In this document: positions 9,601 to 18,076 of the stretch, piece by piece | How positions within the stretch are numbered: the first letter of the stretch is position 1 | How the letters are laid out: every line of letters begins with the position of its first letter | Notes under the pieces: model-generated | Told to the model about the DNA's origin: nothing | Databases searched by the model: none | Seen by the model: only the letters and a program-made list of their open reading frames with translations | Origin: Chloroflexota bacterium | GTDB taxonomy: Bacteria; Chloroflexota; UBA6077; FW602-bin22; CADDYW01 | Reading direction: 5' to 3' | NCBI GenBank assembly: GCA_021324795.1 | Contig: JAJPIK010000112.1 | Span: 1 to 64,000 of the forward strand | Length of the DNA stretch: 64,000 nucleotides | Program-made: the position numbers and the translations under genes

Positions 9601-9700
9601 TGGAGAGAATCCGCGCGAAGCCCTGGATCTGGCGGTTCGTGACATCGACCGCGAATTACGGGCGAAACAAGAAGAGTTCGGAATTCGTGCGAGCAATTGA
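6686..9700 (+). CDS. giant extracellular solute-binding protein with two N-terminal beta-sandwich domains
   Basis: A 1004-residue secreted protein. A signal region lies at about residues 25-48. Two related domains follow. The first, about 70-255, contains WVEWTFSVPKAGLYSLEL. The second, about 265-435, contains WVEWTINVPADGLYQLGF. They look like an internal duplication of a carbohydrate-binding-module type fold. A helical spacer (about 435-590) leads into a family-1 sugar-binding lobe pair (about 598-1004) beginning VLTVWVGRGREWGEIM. Usual family-1 binding proteins have about 420 residues, so more than half is extra. No lipobox was seen. It heads an operon with four permease genes and presumably delivers a glycan fragment to them. 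The sugar is not determinable. Confidence 0.85.
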   Translation: MLMNPKGRQSCSSVICLLLGSPRSVISRALLTVLCFVIAIPGPVFARSAARPLAMPLSLSHADLTTGDEPRYEAVAAQYQTAGYQPVQGVRIRVAGGEYTSRAPDGQLQVVKDFQGRPGSTLLWSENVPWVEWTFSVPKAGLYSLELTYQQVPGKGASIQRGLQINGRYPFEEAKRLDLYRVWKDAHPPIPDADGNDVRAPQVEVPTWQTVDLNDGDGWYSQPFEFYFTPGPQRIRLLTIREPIAIGSLALVSPVDPPTYQNVLTEYKQRGYWPAPNGTIINLQAERPTAKADPTIRSEVSYDPLTEPPANGKRILNQLGGFRWRHGGEWVEWTINVPADGLYQLGFRELQGSTTALPVARTIAIDGRVPFREFWEVWFPYDSQWQFFRPHQANGQPYLLYLTKGQHTIRLTPVLGELRDVIWSVDDAQQAMADLLRQVMLITGPQPDPNRVWDLTTQIPDLVPRLQKMADDLDQQSQTLAQLAGYWPNAANSLRQVAEELRSLARDPDSMPGRLNDFDASETTLGNWSLNLTDAPLALDYIWLAAPDAVPPRATANLFERGVAAFQNFLASFKANYDSVGTTYGTGTGSGPVLTVWVGRGREWGEIMKDMIEEDFTPRTGIKVNLQVFPPGQLDAGGLNVLLLAASSGQAPDVATGVEPNLPVEFAMRGSIVDISQFPDYPEVAGWFRPGAIIPFEYQGKVYALPETQDFMMLFYRTDILNALHLKPPQTWQDVYDMIWILQQNGMDFYFPPVGQGRPGVDEANPGGFTPFLFQDGGSYYTPDGLRSALNTPQALAAFKEWTGLYTNYKIPLQANFFNRMRTGEMPIGVANYWTYVLLSTAAPELAGRWAMAPMPGHRLPNGQIDRATGGQGSAVVMFKSTKLKQQAWEFMKWWMSADTQVRFGNELEALLGVEARWNTANVEALNRLPWPQQDIKAIQEQWQWFQEAPVVPGGYFTGRHIVNAWNRVVLDGENPREALDLAVRDIDRELRAKQEEFGIRASN

Positions 9701-9708
9701 GAGGGCAG

Positions 9709-10644
9709 GTGAATAGCGCGACTGGCCAGGTGCAAGCGGTCGCGATGCCGCGCCAGCGGAAGCTGGTGAGTCGGGCGATGCGTCGGCATCTGATTTCCTA
9801 TCTTTTCCTCACTCCGTATATGATACTATTTATCGTCTTCATCATCGCTCCGGTCATCGCGGCGGTCTACCTGAGCGGAACGTATTACAACATGCTACAG
9901 TCACCGCGTTGGATTGGCGTGTCGAATTATCGCTTGTTGTTTCTCGACGACGACGTCTTCATGATCGCGGTGTCGAACACGGTGAATTTCGCACTGATCA
10001 CTGGTCCATTGAGCTATGCCATCTCGTTCATGCTGGCTTGGCTGATCAACCAGTTGCGCTTCAAGACGCCGTTTACTCTTGCCTTTTACACGCCGTCGAT
10101 TACCAGCGCCATCGCGATGGCGGTGATCTGGCGGTACATCTTTTCGAATGATCGCTACGGACTTTTGAATAACCTGCTCATGGGGATGGGCATCTTTTCC
10201 GAACCGTATCCGTGGCTGCTCAGTAAAGAGACAATCTTGCCGGTCATCGAATTCGTATCGCTCTGGATGAGCATGGGAACGAACTTCTTGGTCTTCCTGG
10301 CAGGTTTGCAAACGGTGCCGCGTGAGCTGTACGAGGCTGGCAAGATGGATGGGGTCGGCAGCGCACGACAGGAAATCTGGTACATTACTCTACCGATGAT
10401 GCGCCCCCAGTTGCTTTTCGGCGCGGTGATGGCGATCGTCAGCTCGTTTAGCGTCTTTCAGGTGGCGATCCAGCTCGCCGGTTTGCCGAGTCCGCTTTAC
10501 GCCGGGCATACGATTGTCGCTCACCTCTATGATTATGCGTTCATTCGCTTCGAAATGGGCTATGCCGCGGCGATTGCCGTGGTGCTCTTCGCGTTTACTT
10601 TCCTCTGTGGACGGGTCGCCATGGTCCTGTTAGGTGATCGCTAG
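9709..10644 (+). CDS. sugar ABC transporter permease, MalF type
   Basis: An inner-membrane permease of about 311 residues with six helices. The ATPase-contact (EAA) loop reads ELYEAGKMDGVGSARQEIWYITLPMM, starting near residue 203. GTG 9709 is chosen because GAGAGGG precedes it; the frame also allows TTG 9697. It follows the binding protein directly and pairs with the next gene to form a heterodimeric pore. Confidence 0.88.
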   Translation: MNSATGQVQAVAMPRQRKLVSRAMRRHLISYLFLTPYMILFIVFIIAPVIAAVYLSGTYYNMLQSPRWIGVSNYRLLFLDDDVFMIAVSNTVNFALITGPLSYAISFMLAWLINQLRFKTPFTLAFYTPSITSAIAMAVIWRYIFSNDRYGLLNNLLMGMGIFSEPYPWLLSKETILPVIEFVSLWMSMGTNFLVFLAGLQTVPRELYEAGKMDGVGSARQEIWYITLPMMRPQLLFGAVMAIVSSFSVFQVAIQLAGLPSPLYAGHTIVAHLYDYAFIRFEMGYAAAIAVVLFAFTFLCGRVAMVLLGDR

Positions 10645-11525
10645 TGGCAACAGCAACGGTGCGTGCGCGATCGCGAAGCAAGAGGCAGCAGATCTCCTTC
10701 GGTAGCGTGTTGCTTAGCTTGATCTTGACCGCGCTAGCCGCCTTCATGCTCTTGCCTCTCGTGTACATGGTTTCGACCGCGTTTAAGCCCCTCGACGAGC
10801 TCTTTCTTTGGCCACCGCGTTTTTTCGTGCAGCACCCAACCCTCGACAACTTCAGCTCGCTGATCGTTGCGACCTCGGCACTGGCGGTTCCATTCTCTCG
10901 CTACATTTTCAACAGCACCTTCGTCGCGATTATCGCAGTGACTCTGATCGTCGTCTTGGCCAGCATGGCGGCTTATCCGCTCGCCAAGGACAAGTCCTTG
11001 CCGGGACGTCAATTCATTTTCACGACCATCATCGCAGCGCTCATGTTCGCGCCGGAGGTAACCCAGATTCCACGCTACATCATCGTCGACGCGCTTGGCA
11101 TGATCGACACCTACTGGGCGCTGATTCTACCACAAGTTGCCAGTGCCTACGCGCTGTTCTTAATGAAACAGTTCATCGAGCAGTTGCCGGATGAGATTCT
11201 CGAAGCTGCGCGTATCGACGGCGCTAGTGAGGCGCGCATCTTCTGGCAGATCATCATGCCCCTCGCCCGACCAGCCTGGGCAACTTTGACGATCATCACC
11301 TTCATCGCGACCTGGAACGAGTTCTTCGGCCCACTCATTTTTACCCGGAGCGAGGCAATGCGTACTTTGCCGCTCGCGGTGCGAACGATTGGTGGCGAGA
11401 CAATCGCACGCCAAGGGGCGGCGGCCGCGGCAACCCTCGTGACGACTTTGCCGCCGATCATCGTCTTTGCCTTGTTTCGTCGTCGGGTGATGGAGACGAT
11501 GGCGCACTCAGGGATCAAAGGATGA
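10644..11525 (+). CDS. carbohydrate ABC transporter permease, MalG type
   Basis: A 293-residue six-helix permease with the EAA loop EILEAARIDGASEARIFWQI near residue 184, typical of the MalG/CUT1 group. GTG 10644 shares its first base with the preceding stop codon (TAGTG), so the two permeases are translationally coupled. No ATPase gene is found in this operon. A multi-use MsmX-type ATPase elsewhere on the chromosome would be needed. Confidence 0.88.
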   Translation: MATATVRARSRSKRQQISFGSVLLSLILTALAAFMLLPLVYMVSTAFKPLDELFLWPPRFFVQHPTLDNFSSLIVATSALAVPFSRYIFNSTFVAIIAVTLIVVLASMAAYPLAKDKSLPGRQFIFTTIIAALMFAPEVTQIPRYIIVDALGMIDTYWALILPQVASAYALFLMKQFIEQLPDEILEAARIDGASEARIFWQIIMPLARPAWATLTIITFIATWNEFFGPLIFTRSEAMRTLPLAVRTIGGETIARQGAAAAATLVTTLPPIIVFALFRRRVMETMAHSGIKG

Positions 11526-13660
11526 AGCACGGTGGGCGAAGGTGTTACTGGCTGCTCGCGGTGACATTGGGGCTAGGACTAGCGTTGTTGGCGGGCGCGG
11601 TCGGCGCCGAAGGAGTGCTGACATCATACACGATTGACGCACGCGGCTTCACCGTCCCGATTCCGGAGCCATACGCGCCAGATCTCGAGATCAATGGTCT
11701 GTCGACGGAAGCCGGAGCCTTCAAAGATCCAAGCCAGATCTTCGTTGACCAGCATGGAAACCTGTTCGTCGCGGATACCGGTCGCGACCGAGTTTTGAAG
11801 TTTGATCAACGTGGCCGTTTGGCTAAGATCTTCGGTCAGACGCTGGGATTGCGCGGGCCGAAAGGAGTCTTCGTCACGGCGAGCGACGATGTCTACATTG
11901 CCGATACTGGTAACCAGAGGATTGTCGAGACCAACCCGGACGGTCGCCTACTGCGAGAGATTCACAAGCCGCAGTCACCCGGCCTAACCCTCGAGAGGAA
12001 CTTCCAACCGGCCCAGATCATCGTCGACCGACGGAACTACCTCTACGTGCTCGAGAATGGCTCAACATCTGGAATCATGGTGCTGGATGCCGACGGCAAT
12101 TTTCGGGGCTATTTCGGAGCAACCCGGTTGCAATTCGACCTGCGTGAATTCTTGGTCAGCCTGTTCGCGACGAGAGAGCAGAAGGAACAGTTACTGACGC
12201 CTGAGCCGGTTCCCCATTCGAGCATGTTCCTGGGCCCAGACGACTTCATTTATACGACGGTCGCCTCGGTCCCCCGTGATCAGATCCAGAAGCTGAATCC
12301 GGTTGGCATCAACGTCTTTCGGCCGTCGCTCACGCAGCACCAGGTCTTCGGTGAACGTTCCGTGGTGAACAATCGGGTGATGGATCCGAGTTTCACGAGT
12401 GTCGCGGTCGACCAATTCGGTGTCGTCACGGCGATTGATCGAACCTCCGGGAAGATCTATCAGTACGATCAGGCGCGGCATTTGCTCTCGGTCTTTGGTG
12501 GCCACGGTCACGGTCCCGCCGAGTTCGATTTCCCCTCCAGTATTTCGGTCGATCCTCAAGGTGACCTTTACATATTAGACGGGAGCCGCAACGTAGTCTA
12601 TCGCTTACGGCCGACCCGTTTCACTCAGCTCATCCACCAGGCAAGCCAGCTTTACAACGACGGCAGATACACCGAGGCAGCTAATCTCTGGCGTCAGGTG
12701 CTCAAGTACGATGCTCAGTACGAACCAGCCTACGTCGGGATCGCCGACGCCGAGTCGGTCCAGGGGCATTACCAGCGAGCCATGGCCGAGTATCAGTTTG
12801 CCTATGATCGGGCTGGCTATTCCGACGCATTTGGTGAGTACCGGTACGAATGGCTGCGTGCCAACTTTGGCTCACTGATGATTGGTCTGTTGGTCGTTTT
12901 GCTGCTGATCACCATGGCTGGTGGCCCGGTGCGTCGGCTAAAGCGGCGTCTCACCTCGCTGAAATGGCTAGATGGCGAGCGCTGGCCAACTCTCCGATCA
13001 GTGTACGGGATTCTCCGCGAGCCCCAGGATACGCTTTGGGAGCTGCGAGAACGCGGCTCGCTCTGGGCGGTGCTCGTCCTAGTGCTGCTCGCGTGTATCG
13101 TGCGGATCGCTAGCCTATGGCTGCTAGCTTTCCATATGCTGGAGAGCCCGCAATTCACGAGTATCTTCAGTTATCTGTCACCGTATAACCTTGTGACCTA
13201 CTACTACCTGCGCGAAGTCGACCCGGACCAAATCAGCGTGCTGGTCGAGATGGTTCGGATCATCGCTCCTTTTCTTGCTTGGGTGGTCGTCAGTTACGGG
13301 GTCGGGGTAATCCTCGAAGGCGAGGCGTCGTTCACGGCGACTTTGCGTAGCAGCGCCTATTGCCTGGTGCCCTACATCCTGTTCACGATTCCGGTGGCCT
13401 TGCTGACTCACGTGCTCACACGTGAGGAGCGTGGCCTCGTCGATTTTCTGCTGAGTGTGATCTATCTCTGGTGCGGGGGACTATTCTGGTTGCAGGTCCG
13501 CGTGGTTCACGACTTCGAGTATGGCAAGTCCTTGCGCACGATCGTGGTGAGCGCGTTTGGCATGTTGGCACTCTTTGGATTTGGCATCATGATCTACCTC
13601 ATCACGAGCCAGATCTACCGATTCGTCGCGGAGGTCATCTATGAGCTCACCACGGGATAA
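11522..13660 (+). CDS. NHL-repeat / TPR / Yip1-like membrane fusion protein
   Basis: A 712-residue protein. A signal or anchor helix lies at about residues 8-27. NHL beta-propeller repeats follow, with blades ending in patterns such as GNLFVADTGRDRVLKFD, DVYIADTGNQRIVE and GDLYILDGSRNVVYRL, spanning about 45-375. A TPR-like pair comes next (ASQLYNDGRYTEAANLWRQV, about 378-440), then one helix, and a five-helix Yip1-like membrane domain at about 500-705. The propeller and TPR are predicted outside and the Yip1-like part within the membrane. It overlaps the upstream permease by ATGA and the next gene by 20 bases. The role is unknown: possibly a sensor, a scaffold for the binding protein, or a wall-glycan contact protein. 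Confidence 0.75.
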   Translation: MKHGGRRCYWLLAVTLGLGLALLAGAVGAEGVLTSYTIDARGFTVPIPEPYAPDLEINGLSTEAGAFKDPSQIFVDQHGNLFVADTGRDRVLKFDQRGRLAKIFGQTLGLRGPKGVFVTASDDVYIADTGNQRIVETNPDGRLLREIHKPQSPGLTLERNFQPAQIIVDRRNYLYVLENGSTSGIMVLDADGNFRGYFGATRLQFDLREFLVSLFATREQKEQLLTPEPVPHSSMFLGPDDFIYTTVASVPRDQIQKLNPVGINVFRPSLTQHQVFGERSVVNNRVMDPSFTSVAVDQFGVVTAIDRTSGKIYQYDQARHLLSVFGGHGHGPAEFDFPSSISVDPQGDLYILDGSRNVVYRLRPTRFTQLIHQASQLYNDGRYTEAANLWRQVLKYDAQYEPAYVGIADAESVQGHYQRAMAEYQFAYDRAGYSDAFGEYRYEWLRANFGSLMIGLLVVLLLITMAGGPVRRLKRRLTSLKWLDGERWPTLRSVYGILREPQDTLWELRERGSLWAVLVLVLLACIVRIASLWLLAFHMLESPQFTSIFSYLSPYNLVTYYYLREVDPDQISVLVEMVRIIAPFLAWVVVSYGVGVILEGEASFTATLRSSAYCLVPYILFTIPVALLTHVLTREERGLVDFLLSVIYLWCGGLFWLQVRVVHDFEYGKSLRTIVVSAFGMLALFGFGIMIYLITSQIYRFVAEVIYELTTG

Positions 13661-15875
13661 TCGGATCCCAGTGAGAACGATCCTGCTGGTATTGGCGGTC
13701 ATCCTCGCCTTATGGACGTGGACACCCGTTGCCGCAGCGGGACCGACGATACCTCCGTCGTATGTGCTGATGGCCGAGAGCGCCGCGCTCCAGCTCTACG
13801 TTGATCCGTCAACTTCTCAAATCGTCGTCCTGGACAAGCGAAATAACAAGCTATGGACCAGTAATCCGCTCCCGACGTCGGCAGACAGGCAAACGAAAGC
13901 GAGTTCACAGGTCAATGCGGTCTTCTTCATCGACTACGCCGACGCGCGACGTGAGCAGCCAGTTTACCTTGACTCGATCAGCGGTAAGCCGAAGATCACG
14001 GTCAGCCCGGTATCGTCGGGCGTCTCGATCACCTACGAACTGGTCGATCTGGGCCTACAATTCCGTTTGATCTACCAGCTTGGTGACGACTATCTCAACG
14101 TCACGATCCCCCAGGATGGGATCGTCGAAAGCGGTGCTTACACCTTTGTTCACATCGAGCCCTTGCCCTATTTTGGGGCGACGGTCGGCGCTACGTCGGG
14201 CTATTTCGTCGTACCGGATGGTCCGGGCGCCCGGGTCCGCTTCCATCCTCAGCAACCTGAATATCGCCTACGCTACGAAGGTGAGATTTACGGTCCGGTC
14301 GTTTACGACTTTGGACAGGATCGAACTTACATTGACCAGGCGAACATGCCGATGTATGGTGAGGTGGCCGACTCGACTGGTTTCGTGGCGATCGTGACGC
14401 AAGGCGCGAGTAGTGCGCAGATCAGCGCGGCACTTTCCGACGGTCCTGGCGTGTGGAATCGGATCGCTACCCAGTTCGTCGTGAGGCGATCGTCGCTGTT
14501 CCCACGACGGAGGAACTTGCTTGTCTCTCGGATCGAAACCGAGCCAGTCGAGACCGATCGACAAGTCCATTACGAGTTCCTGGCAGGAGCGGATGCTTCT
14601 TACGTTGGCATAGCCAAAGCGTATCGCCAGTATCTTCAAGAAGATCGGGGGGTACGTCCACTCACCGAGGCACCAAATCCGCTCAATCTCCAGTTCTTCA
14701 TGGGGATCGAAAAGCCGACTTTCCCATTTCCGGACTTCGTGCAACTGACGACCTTCGATCAGGTAATCCAAATTCTTCAGGATTTGCGTCAACGGGGAGT
14801 CGACCACATCGACGTGACCCTCGTTGGTTGGGACCAAGGGGGATACGCTGGGCGTTGGCCAAATCATCTGCCACCGGATGATCGACTCGGGGGCATCGCT
14901 GGCTTAGAGCGTCTCGCGGTGTACTGTGCAAGCAATGGAGACCGTTTGATCTTGCAATATCAGTCACTCGAAGCAATTGATGGCAACAGTGGCTTTTCGA
15001 CTCGCACCGATGTCGTGCGTGGCGCAAATCGCTTACCTATGGTGGATCCCTCGAAGCGGATCTATCTTCTCAATACGCTATTCGCCCGTGATCATTTCAT
15101 CCGATCCGACGTACCGTTGCTGGCACGCTGGGGTGTCAAAGGAGTTCTGATACCGGACGTTGGCAACGTGGCGGTCTCTGATTACAATCAAGCAGACCCC
15201 TTGACTCGCGATCAGTTCGTCAAGGCCTGGCAAGGGATCCTCTCGTTTATCAAAGGCCAGGTCGGATGGGTGGGAGTGGGGGGGACAAATGACTATTTTC
15301 TGGGCTCGGCGGGCTACCTGACTGACTTCCCAGTGGAGCGATCGAACTATCTCTTCTTTGAAGATGACATTCCCCTGTTCCCTCTGGTGGTCCACGGGCT
15401 CGCGACCTACACGAGCACCCCGGGTAACTTACGCGGTGACGTGGAGCACGACTTCCTCCGCCAGCTCGAATACGGGGCGGTCCCGACGTTCGAGCTCACC
15501 TACGCTCCACCGTCCGGGCTCGGACAGACTCGCTATAATCAGCTCTATAGCTCGACCTACTCAAACTGGCTCGACCGCGTTGTCCAGGAATACCGATTGG
15601 CGAAAGGACCACTTGGTTCCACTTGGACCGAGCAGATGGTTGATCATCACGCTCTGGCTCCTCAGGTCTATGTGACGGTCTACCAAGATGGAACACGCGT
15701 GGTCGTGAACTATGGCGATCAATCCTTTGACGATGGAACGACGAGTGTTCCCGCCCTCGGCTACGAAATTCAATCGGGGGCCGATCCCACTCAGGTCGTC
15801 ACCGGTACGGCAGACAACGTGCAAAGCGGCGATGGCGGTAAGACGGCTTTGACAGGAGCAATGCTAGGATGGTAG
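13641..15875 (+). CDS. DUF5696 family glycosidase-like secreted protein
   Basis: A 744-residue protein with a signal helix at about residues 13-33 (ILLVLAVILALWTWTPVAAA). An N-terminal beta-rich part runs to about 310, with DPSTSQIVVLDKRNNKLWTS near its beginning. A TIM-barrel-like part follows with HIDVTLVGWDQGGYAGRWPN and GVKGVLIPDVGNVAVSDYN. The architecture and motifs fit DUF5696, which resembles glycoside hydrolase folds. Catalytic residues are not proven, although acidic residues occur in the expected strand ends. ATG 13641 follows GGAGGTC and lies inside the preceding gene. Presumably it trims the glycan imported by the flanking permeases. Confidence 0.75.
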   Translation: MSSPRDNRIPVRTILLVLAVILALWTWTPVAAAGPTIPPSYVLMAESAALQLYVDPSTSQIVVLDKRNNKLWTSNPLPTSADRQTKASSQVNAVFFIDYADARREQPVYLDSISGKPKITVSPVSSGVSITYELVDLGLQFRLIYQLGDDYLNVTIPQDGIVESGAYTFVHIEPLPYFGATVGATSGYFVVPDGPGARVRFHPQQPEYRLRYEGEIYGPVVYDFGQDRTYIDQANMPMYGEVADSTGFVAIVTQGASSAQISAALSDGPGVWNRIATQFVVRRSSLFPRRRNLLVSRIETEPVETDRQVHYEFLAGADASYVGIAKAYRQYLQEDRGVRPLTEAPNPLNLQFFMGIEKPTFPFPDFVQLTTFDQVIQILQDLRQRGVDHIDVTLVGWDQGGYAGRWPNHLPPDDRLGGIAGLERLAVYCASNGDRLILQYQSLEAIDGNSGFSTRTDVVRGANRLPMVDPSKRIYLLNTLFARDHFIRSDVPLLARWGVKGVLIPDVGNVAVSDYNQADPLTRDQFVKAWQGILSFIKGQVGWVGVGGTNDYFLGSAGYLTDFPVERSNYLFFEDDIPLFPLVVHGLATYTSTPGNLRGDVEHDFLRQLEYGAVPTFELTYAPPSGLGQTRYNQLYSSTYSNWLDRVVQEYRLAKGPLGSTWTEQMVDHHALAPQVYVTVYQDGTRVVVNYGDQSFDDGTTSVPALGYEIQSGADPTQVVTGTADNVQSGDGGKTALTGAMLGW

Positions 15876-16786
15876 AACGTAGCGGACCGCGCGTATCTCG
15901 TCGGGCTTTCGCGGCCCCGGGCCTTTCATTGCAGACCCGGCGTGCCTTGTACGGGTATCTCTTCCTGGCACCGTGGTTCGTCGGCTTCCTCGTCTTTCTG
16001 GCGTGGCCCCTCTTCTTTTCCTTCTGGATTAGCTTTCGCGAAATCAAGGAACTCACGAACCTCGGGACAGAGTACGTCGGCTTGGACAACTATCGGCAAG
16101 CATTCTTCGTCGACGTGAACTTCTTGCCGGCCTTTGGTCAAACACTCGGCGATCTGTTCGTCGATATGCCAATTACGATTGTCTTTTCGCTGAGTATTGC
16201 GCTGCTCGTGACCCAACCAATCCGAGGCAGTCAGGTTTTCCGTGTGCTCTTTTTTATGCCGGTCGTGGTCGGGTCGGCCTACGTCATCCGGCAGCTTTTC
16301 AGCCAGGAAGTCGGTCGCTTGGCGATCGTCAGCGATGTGTCGGATCTGCGGGCGTTGCTCAGTAACTATCTGGGGGAAGGGGCGTTGCTCCCACTTTTTG
16401 ACCTGATCAACCGGATCAGCTTCGTGCTCTGGGGGTCTGGAGTGCAAATCGTCATCTTCATCGCCGGTCTCCAAAGTGTGCCGCCATCGCTCTACGAGGC
16501 AGCCCGGGTCGATGGAGGATCCGATTGGGGCATCTTCTGGAAGGTGACCCTGCCCTTGATCTCGCCGATCATTTTGGTCAACATCATCTACACGATCGTC
16601 GATTCATTCACTGACCCCTTTAACCGTGTTGTCACCTACATTCAGCAGGTCGCGTTGATTCGCGGCGTGCGTCTTGGCTATGGGGCAGCGCTAGGGTGGG
16701 TATACTTCGTGGCGATCTTCGCCATTCTGACCTTGGTATTGATCTGGTCTACCCGCTTCGTCTACTACGCGGGCGAAAGATCCTAA
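15869..16786 (+). CDS. second sugar ABC permease, MalF type
   Basis: A 305-residue permease with six helices and the EAA loop SLYEAARVDGGSDWGIFWKV near residue 208. It overlaps the DUF5696 gene by 7 bases. It is clearly diverged from the first MalF-type permease (9709), so it is a second transporter half and not a recent copy. Confidence 0.88.
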   Translation: MVERSGPRVSRRAFAAPGLSLQTRRALYGYLFLAPWFVGFLVFLAWPLFFSFWISFREIKELTNLGTEYVGLDNYRQAFFVDVNFLPAFGQTLGDLFVDMPITIVFSLSIALLVTQPIRGSQVFRVLFFMPVVVGSAYVIRQLFSQEVGRLAIVSDVSDLRALLSNYLGEGALLPLFDLINRISFVLWGSGVQIVIFIAGLQSVPPSLYEAARVDGGSDWGIFWKVTLPLISPIILVNIIYTIVDSFTDPFNRVVTYIQQVALIRGVRLGYGAALGWVYFVAIFAILTLVLIWSTRFVYYAGERS

Positions 16787-17724
16787 TGATGTTAGCCCAA
16801 CGGCGATTAGCCGGGGTCGTGCGAGGCTGGTCGGACCCTCAGGTCATTCAGCGACGTGCTCTTCACTGGCTCGGACGGGCCTTGACGTATCTGGTCCTTT
16901 GTGACGTGGCGTTCGTCTTCCTTTTCCCAATCATCTATATGGTCACAACGTCGTTCAAATCACCCGAAGATCTTGCGGACATCACTGTCTATTGGGTGCC
17001 GCACGCCCTGTACTGGCAAAATTACGTCCTGTCCTTCGAAAGTCTGAACTACTTTCCAGCGTTGAAGAATAGCCTCTCGATTGCCGTGCCGGCGGCGATC
17101 GGGCAGGTCATCACCTGCTCGTTCGTCGCGTATGGCCTGGCGCGCTTGCGCTTCCCCGGACGCGACCTGTTGTTTTTCTTTGTCCTGTTCACCTTTCTGA
17201 TTCCACCCGAGACGATCATCGTGCCGCTATTCATCCTCTATAAGCAGCTTGGTTGGATCAACACGTATGCTCCATTCGTTGTCCCTTCGTTCTTTGGCCA
17301 CGGCCTGAAAGGGGCGCTTTTCATTCTAGTCTTTCGGCAATTCTTCAAAAACTTACCGTGGGAGCTGGAGGACGCGGCGAGCATTGACGGGGCAAGTCCG
17401 TTTCGGGTCTACTGGCAGATCATGCTTCCCCTCGCCACCCCGGCGATTCTTGTCGTTTTGCTCTTTTCTCTCGTCTGGCACTGGAATGACTTTTTCGAGC
17501 CGACGATGTTTCTCTTTACCCAAAACACCTATACGCTGCCGATGCGCCTTTCGGTCTTGTTCGCCTCGCTCAATACCGAAACGGGAGGGGAGGCGAACGA
17601 GTACTTCAACGAAGCACTTTCCATGGCGGCAACCTTTCTGAGCGTCCTTCCCATGCTGGTCGTCTACGTTTTCACGCAGCGCTTCTTCGTCGAGAGCATC
17701 GACCGGACCGGGTTAGTTGAATAG
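16786..17724 (+). CDS. second carbohydrate ABC permease, MalG type
   Basis: A permease of about 312 residues with the EAA loop WELEDAASIDGASPFRVYWQI near residue 188. ATG 16786 overlaps the last base of the upstream stop codon (TAATG), and ATG 16789 is also possible. The open frame extends to 16696, but that part is inside the previous gene and has no ribosome site. This is the last gene of the operon. No terminator hairpin was found before the thi promoter 20 bases on. Confidence 0.87.
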   Translation: MMLAQRRLAGVVRGWSDPQVIQRRALHWLGRALTYLVLCDVAFVFLFPIIYMVTTSFKSPEDLADITVYWVPHALYWQNYVLSFESLNYFPALKNSLSIAVPAAIGQVITCSFVAYGLARLRFPGRDLLFFFVLFTFLIPPETIIVPLFILYKQLGWINTYAPFVVPSFFGHGLKGALFILVFRQFFKNLPWELEDAASIDGASPFRVYWQIMLPLATPAILVVLLFSLVWHWNDFFEPTMFLFTQNTYTLPMRLSVLFASLNTETGGEANEYFNEALSMAATFLSVLPMLVVYVFTQRFFVESIDRTGLVE

Positions 17725-17743
17725 AATTACTGCTTGAAGTTCG

Positions 17744-17772
17744 TTGACACCTTGTCGGGCGAGTGCTACGCT
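17744..17772 (+). promoter_or_regulatory. promoter of the thi operon
   Basis: A perfect TTGACA at 17744-17749 is followed after 17 bases by TACGCT at 17767-17772. The latter is preceded by TGC, an extended -10 arrangement. It lies directly upstream of the TPP riboswitch. Confidence 0.75.
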
Positions 17773-17793
17773 AAGAACATAAGCGAATAGACT

Positions 17794-17889
17794 AACGGGA
17801 GCTTGGGAAAGCCAGGCTGAGAGGGTGACCGGCCAGTCGTCACCGACCGTGCGACCTGATCTGGGTAATACCAGCGAAGGGATGCCCCG
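17794..17889 (+). promoter_or_regulatory. TPP riboswitch (THI element)
   Basis: All conserved THI-box parts are present in order: ACGGGAGCTT near 17795, GCTGAGAGGGTGACC from 17816, ACCGTGCGACCTGATCTGG from 17846, and GTAATACCAGCGAAGGGA to about 17882. This aptamer binds thiamine pyrophosphate and lowers expression of the genes downstream. The 190 bases between it and thiE contain no obvious terminator with a T-tract, so the off-switch mechanism is not clear. Confidence 0.95.
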
Positions 17890-18002
17890 TCGCGAACCGG
17901 GCGCCGGCCGAATCTCCCCAGCAGGCGCATTGAATTCCTGGAGTTTCCCCTGAGTTATACGACCGCGTGGAGCAGGTGCGCGTATTTCCCGCGGTGATCG
18001 AG

Positions 18003-18050
18003 ATCCTCCCTCTCCCAGCTCTCCCCAAGGGCCGGGGTGAGGGCTTCCTC
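18003..18050 (-). repeat. dispersed repeat, copy D (degenerate)
   Basis: CCTCCCTCTCCCAGCTCTCC followed by GGGGTGAGGGCTTCC is the family pattern in reverse orientation. It sits between the TPP riboswitch and thiE, inside the riboswitch expression platform region. Confidence 0.55.
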
Positions 18051-18076
18051 GCAAATAAAGAAAGGTAGCGTTGAGG

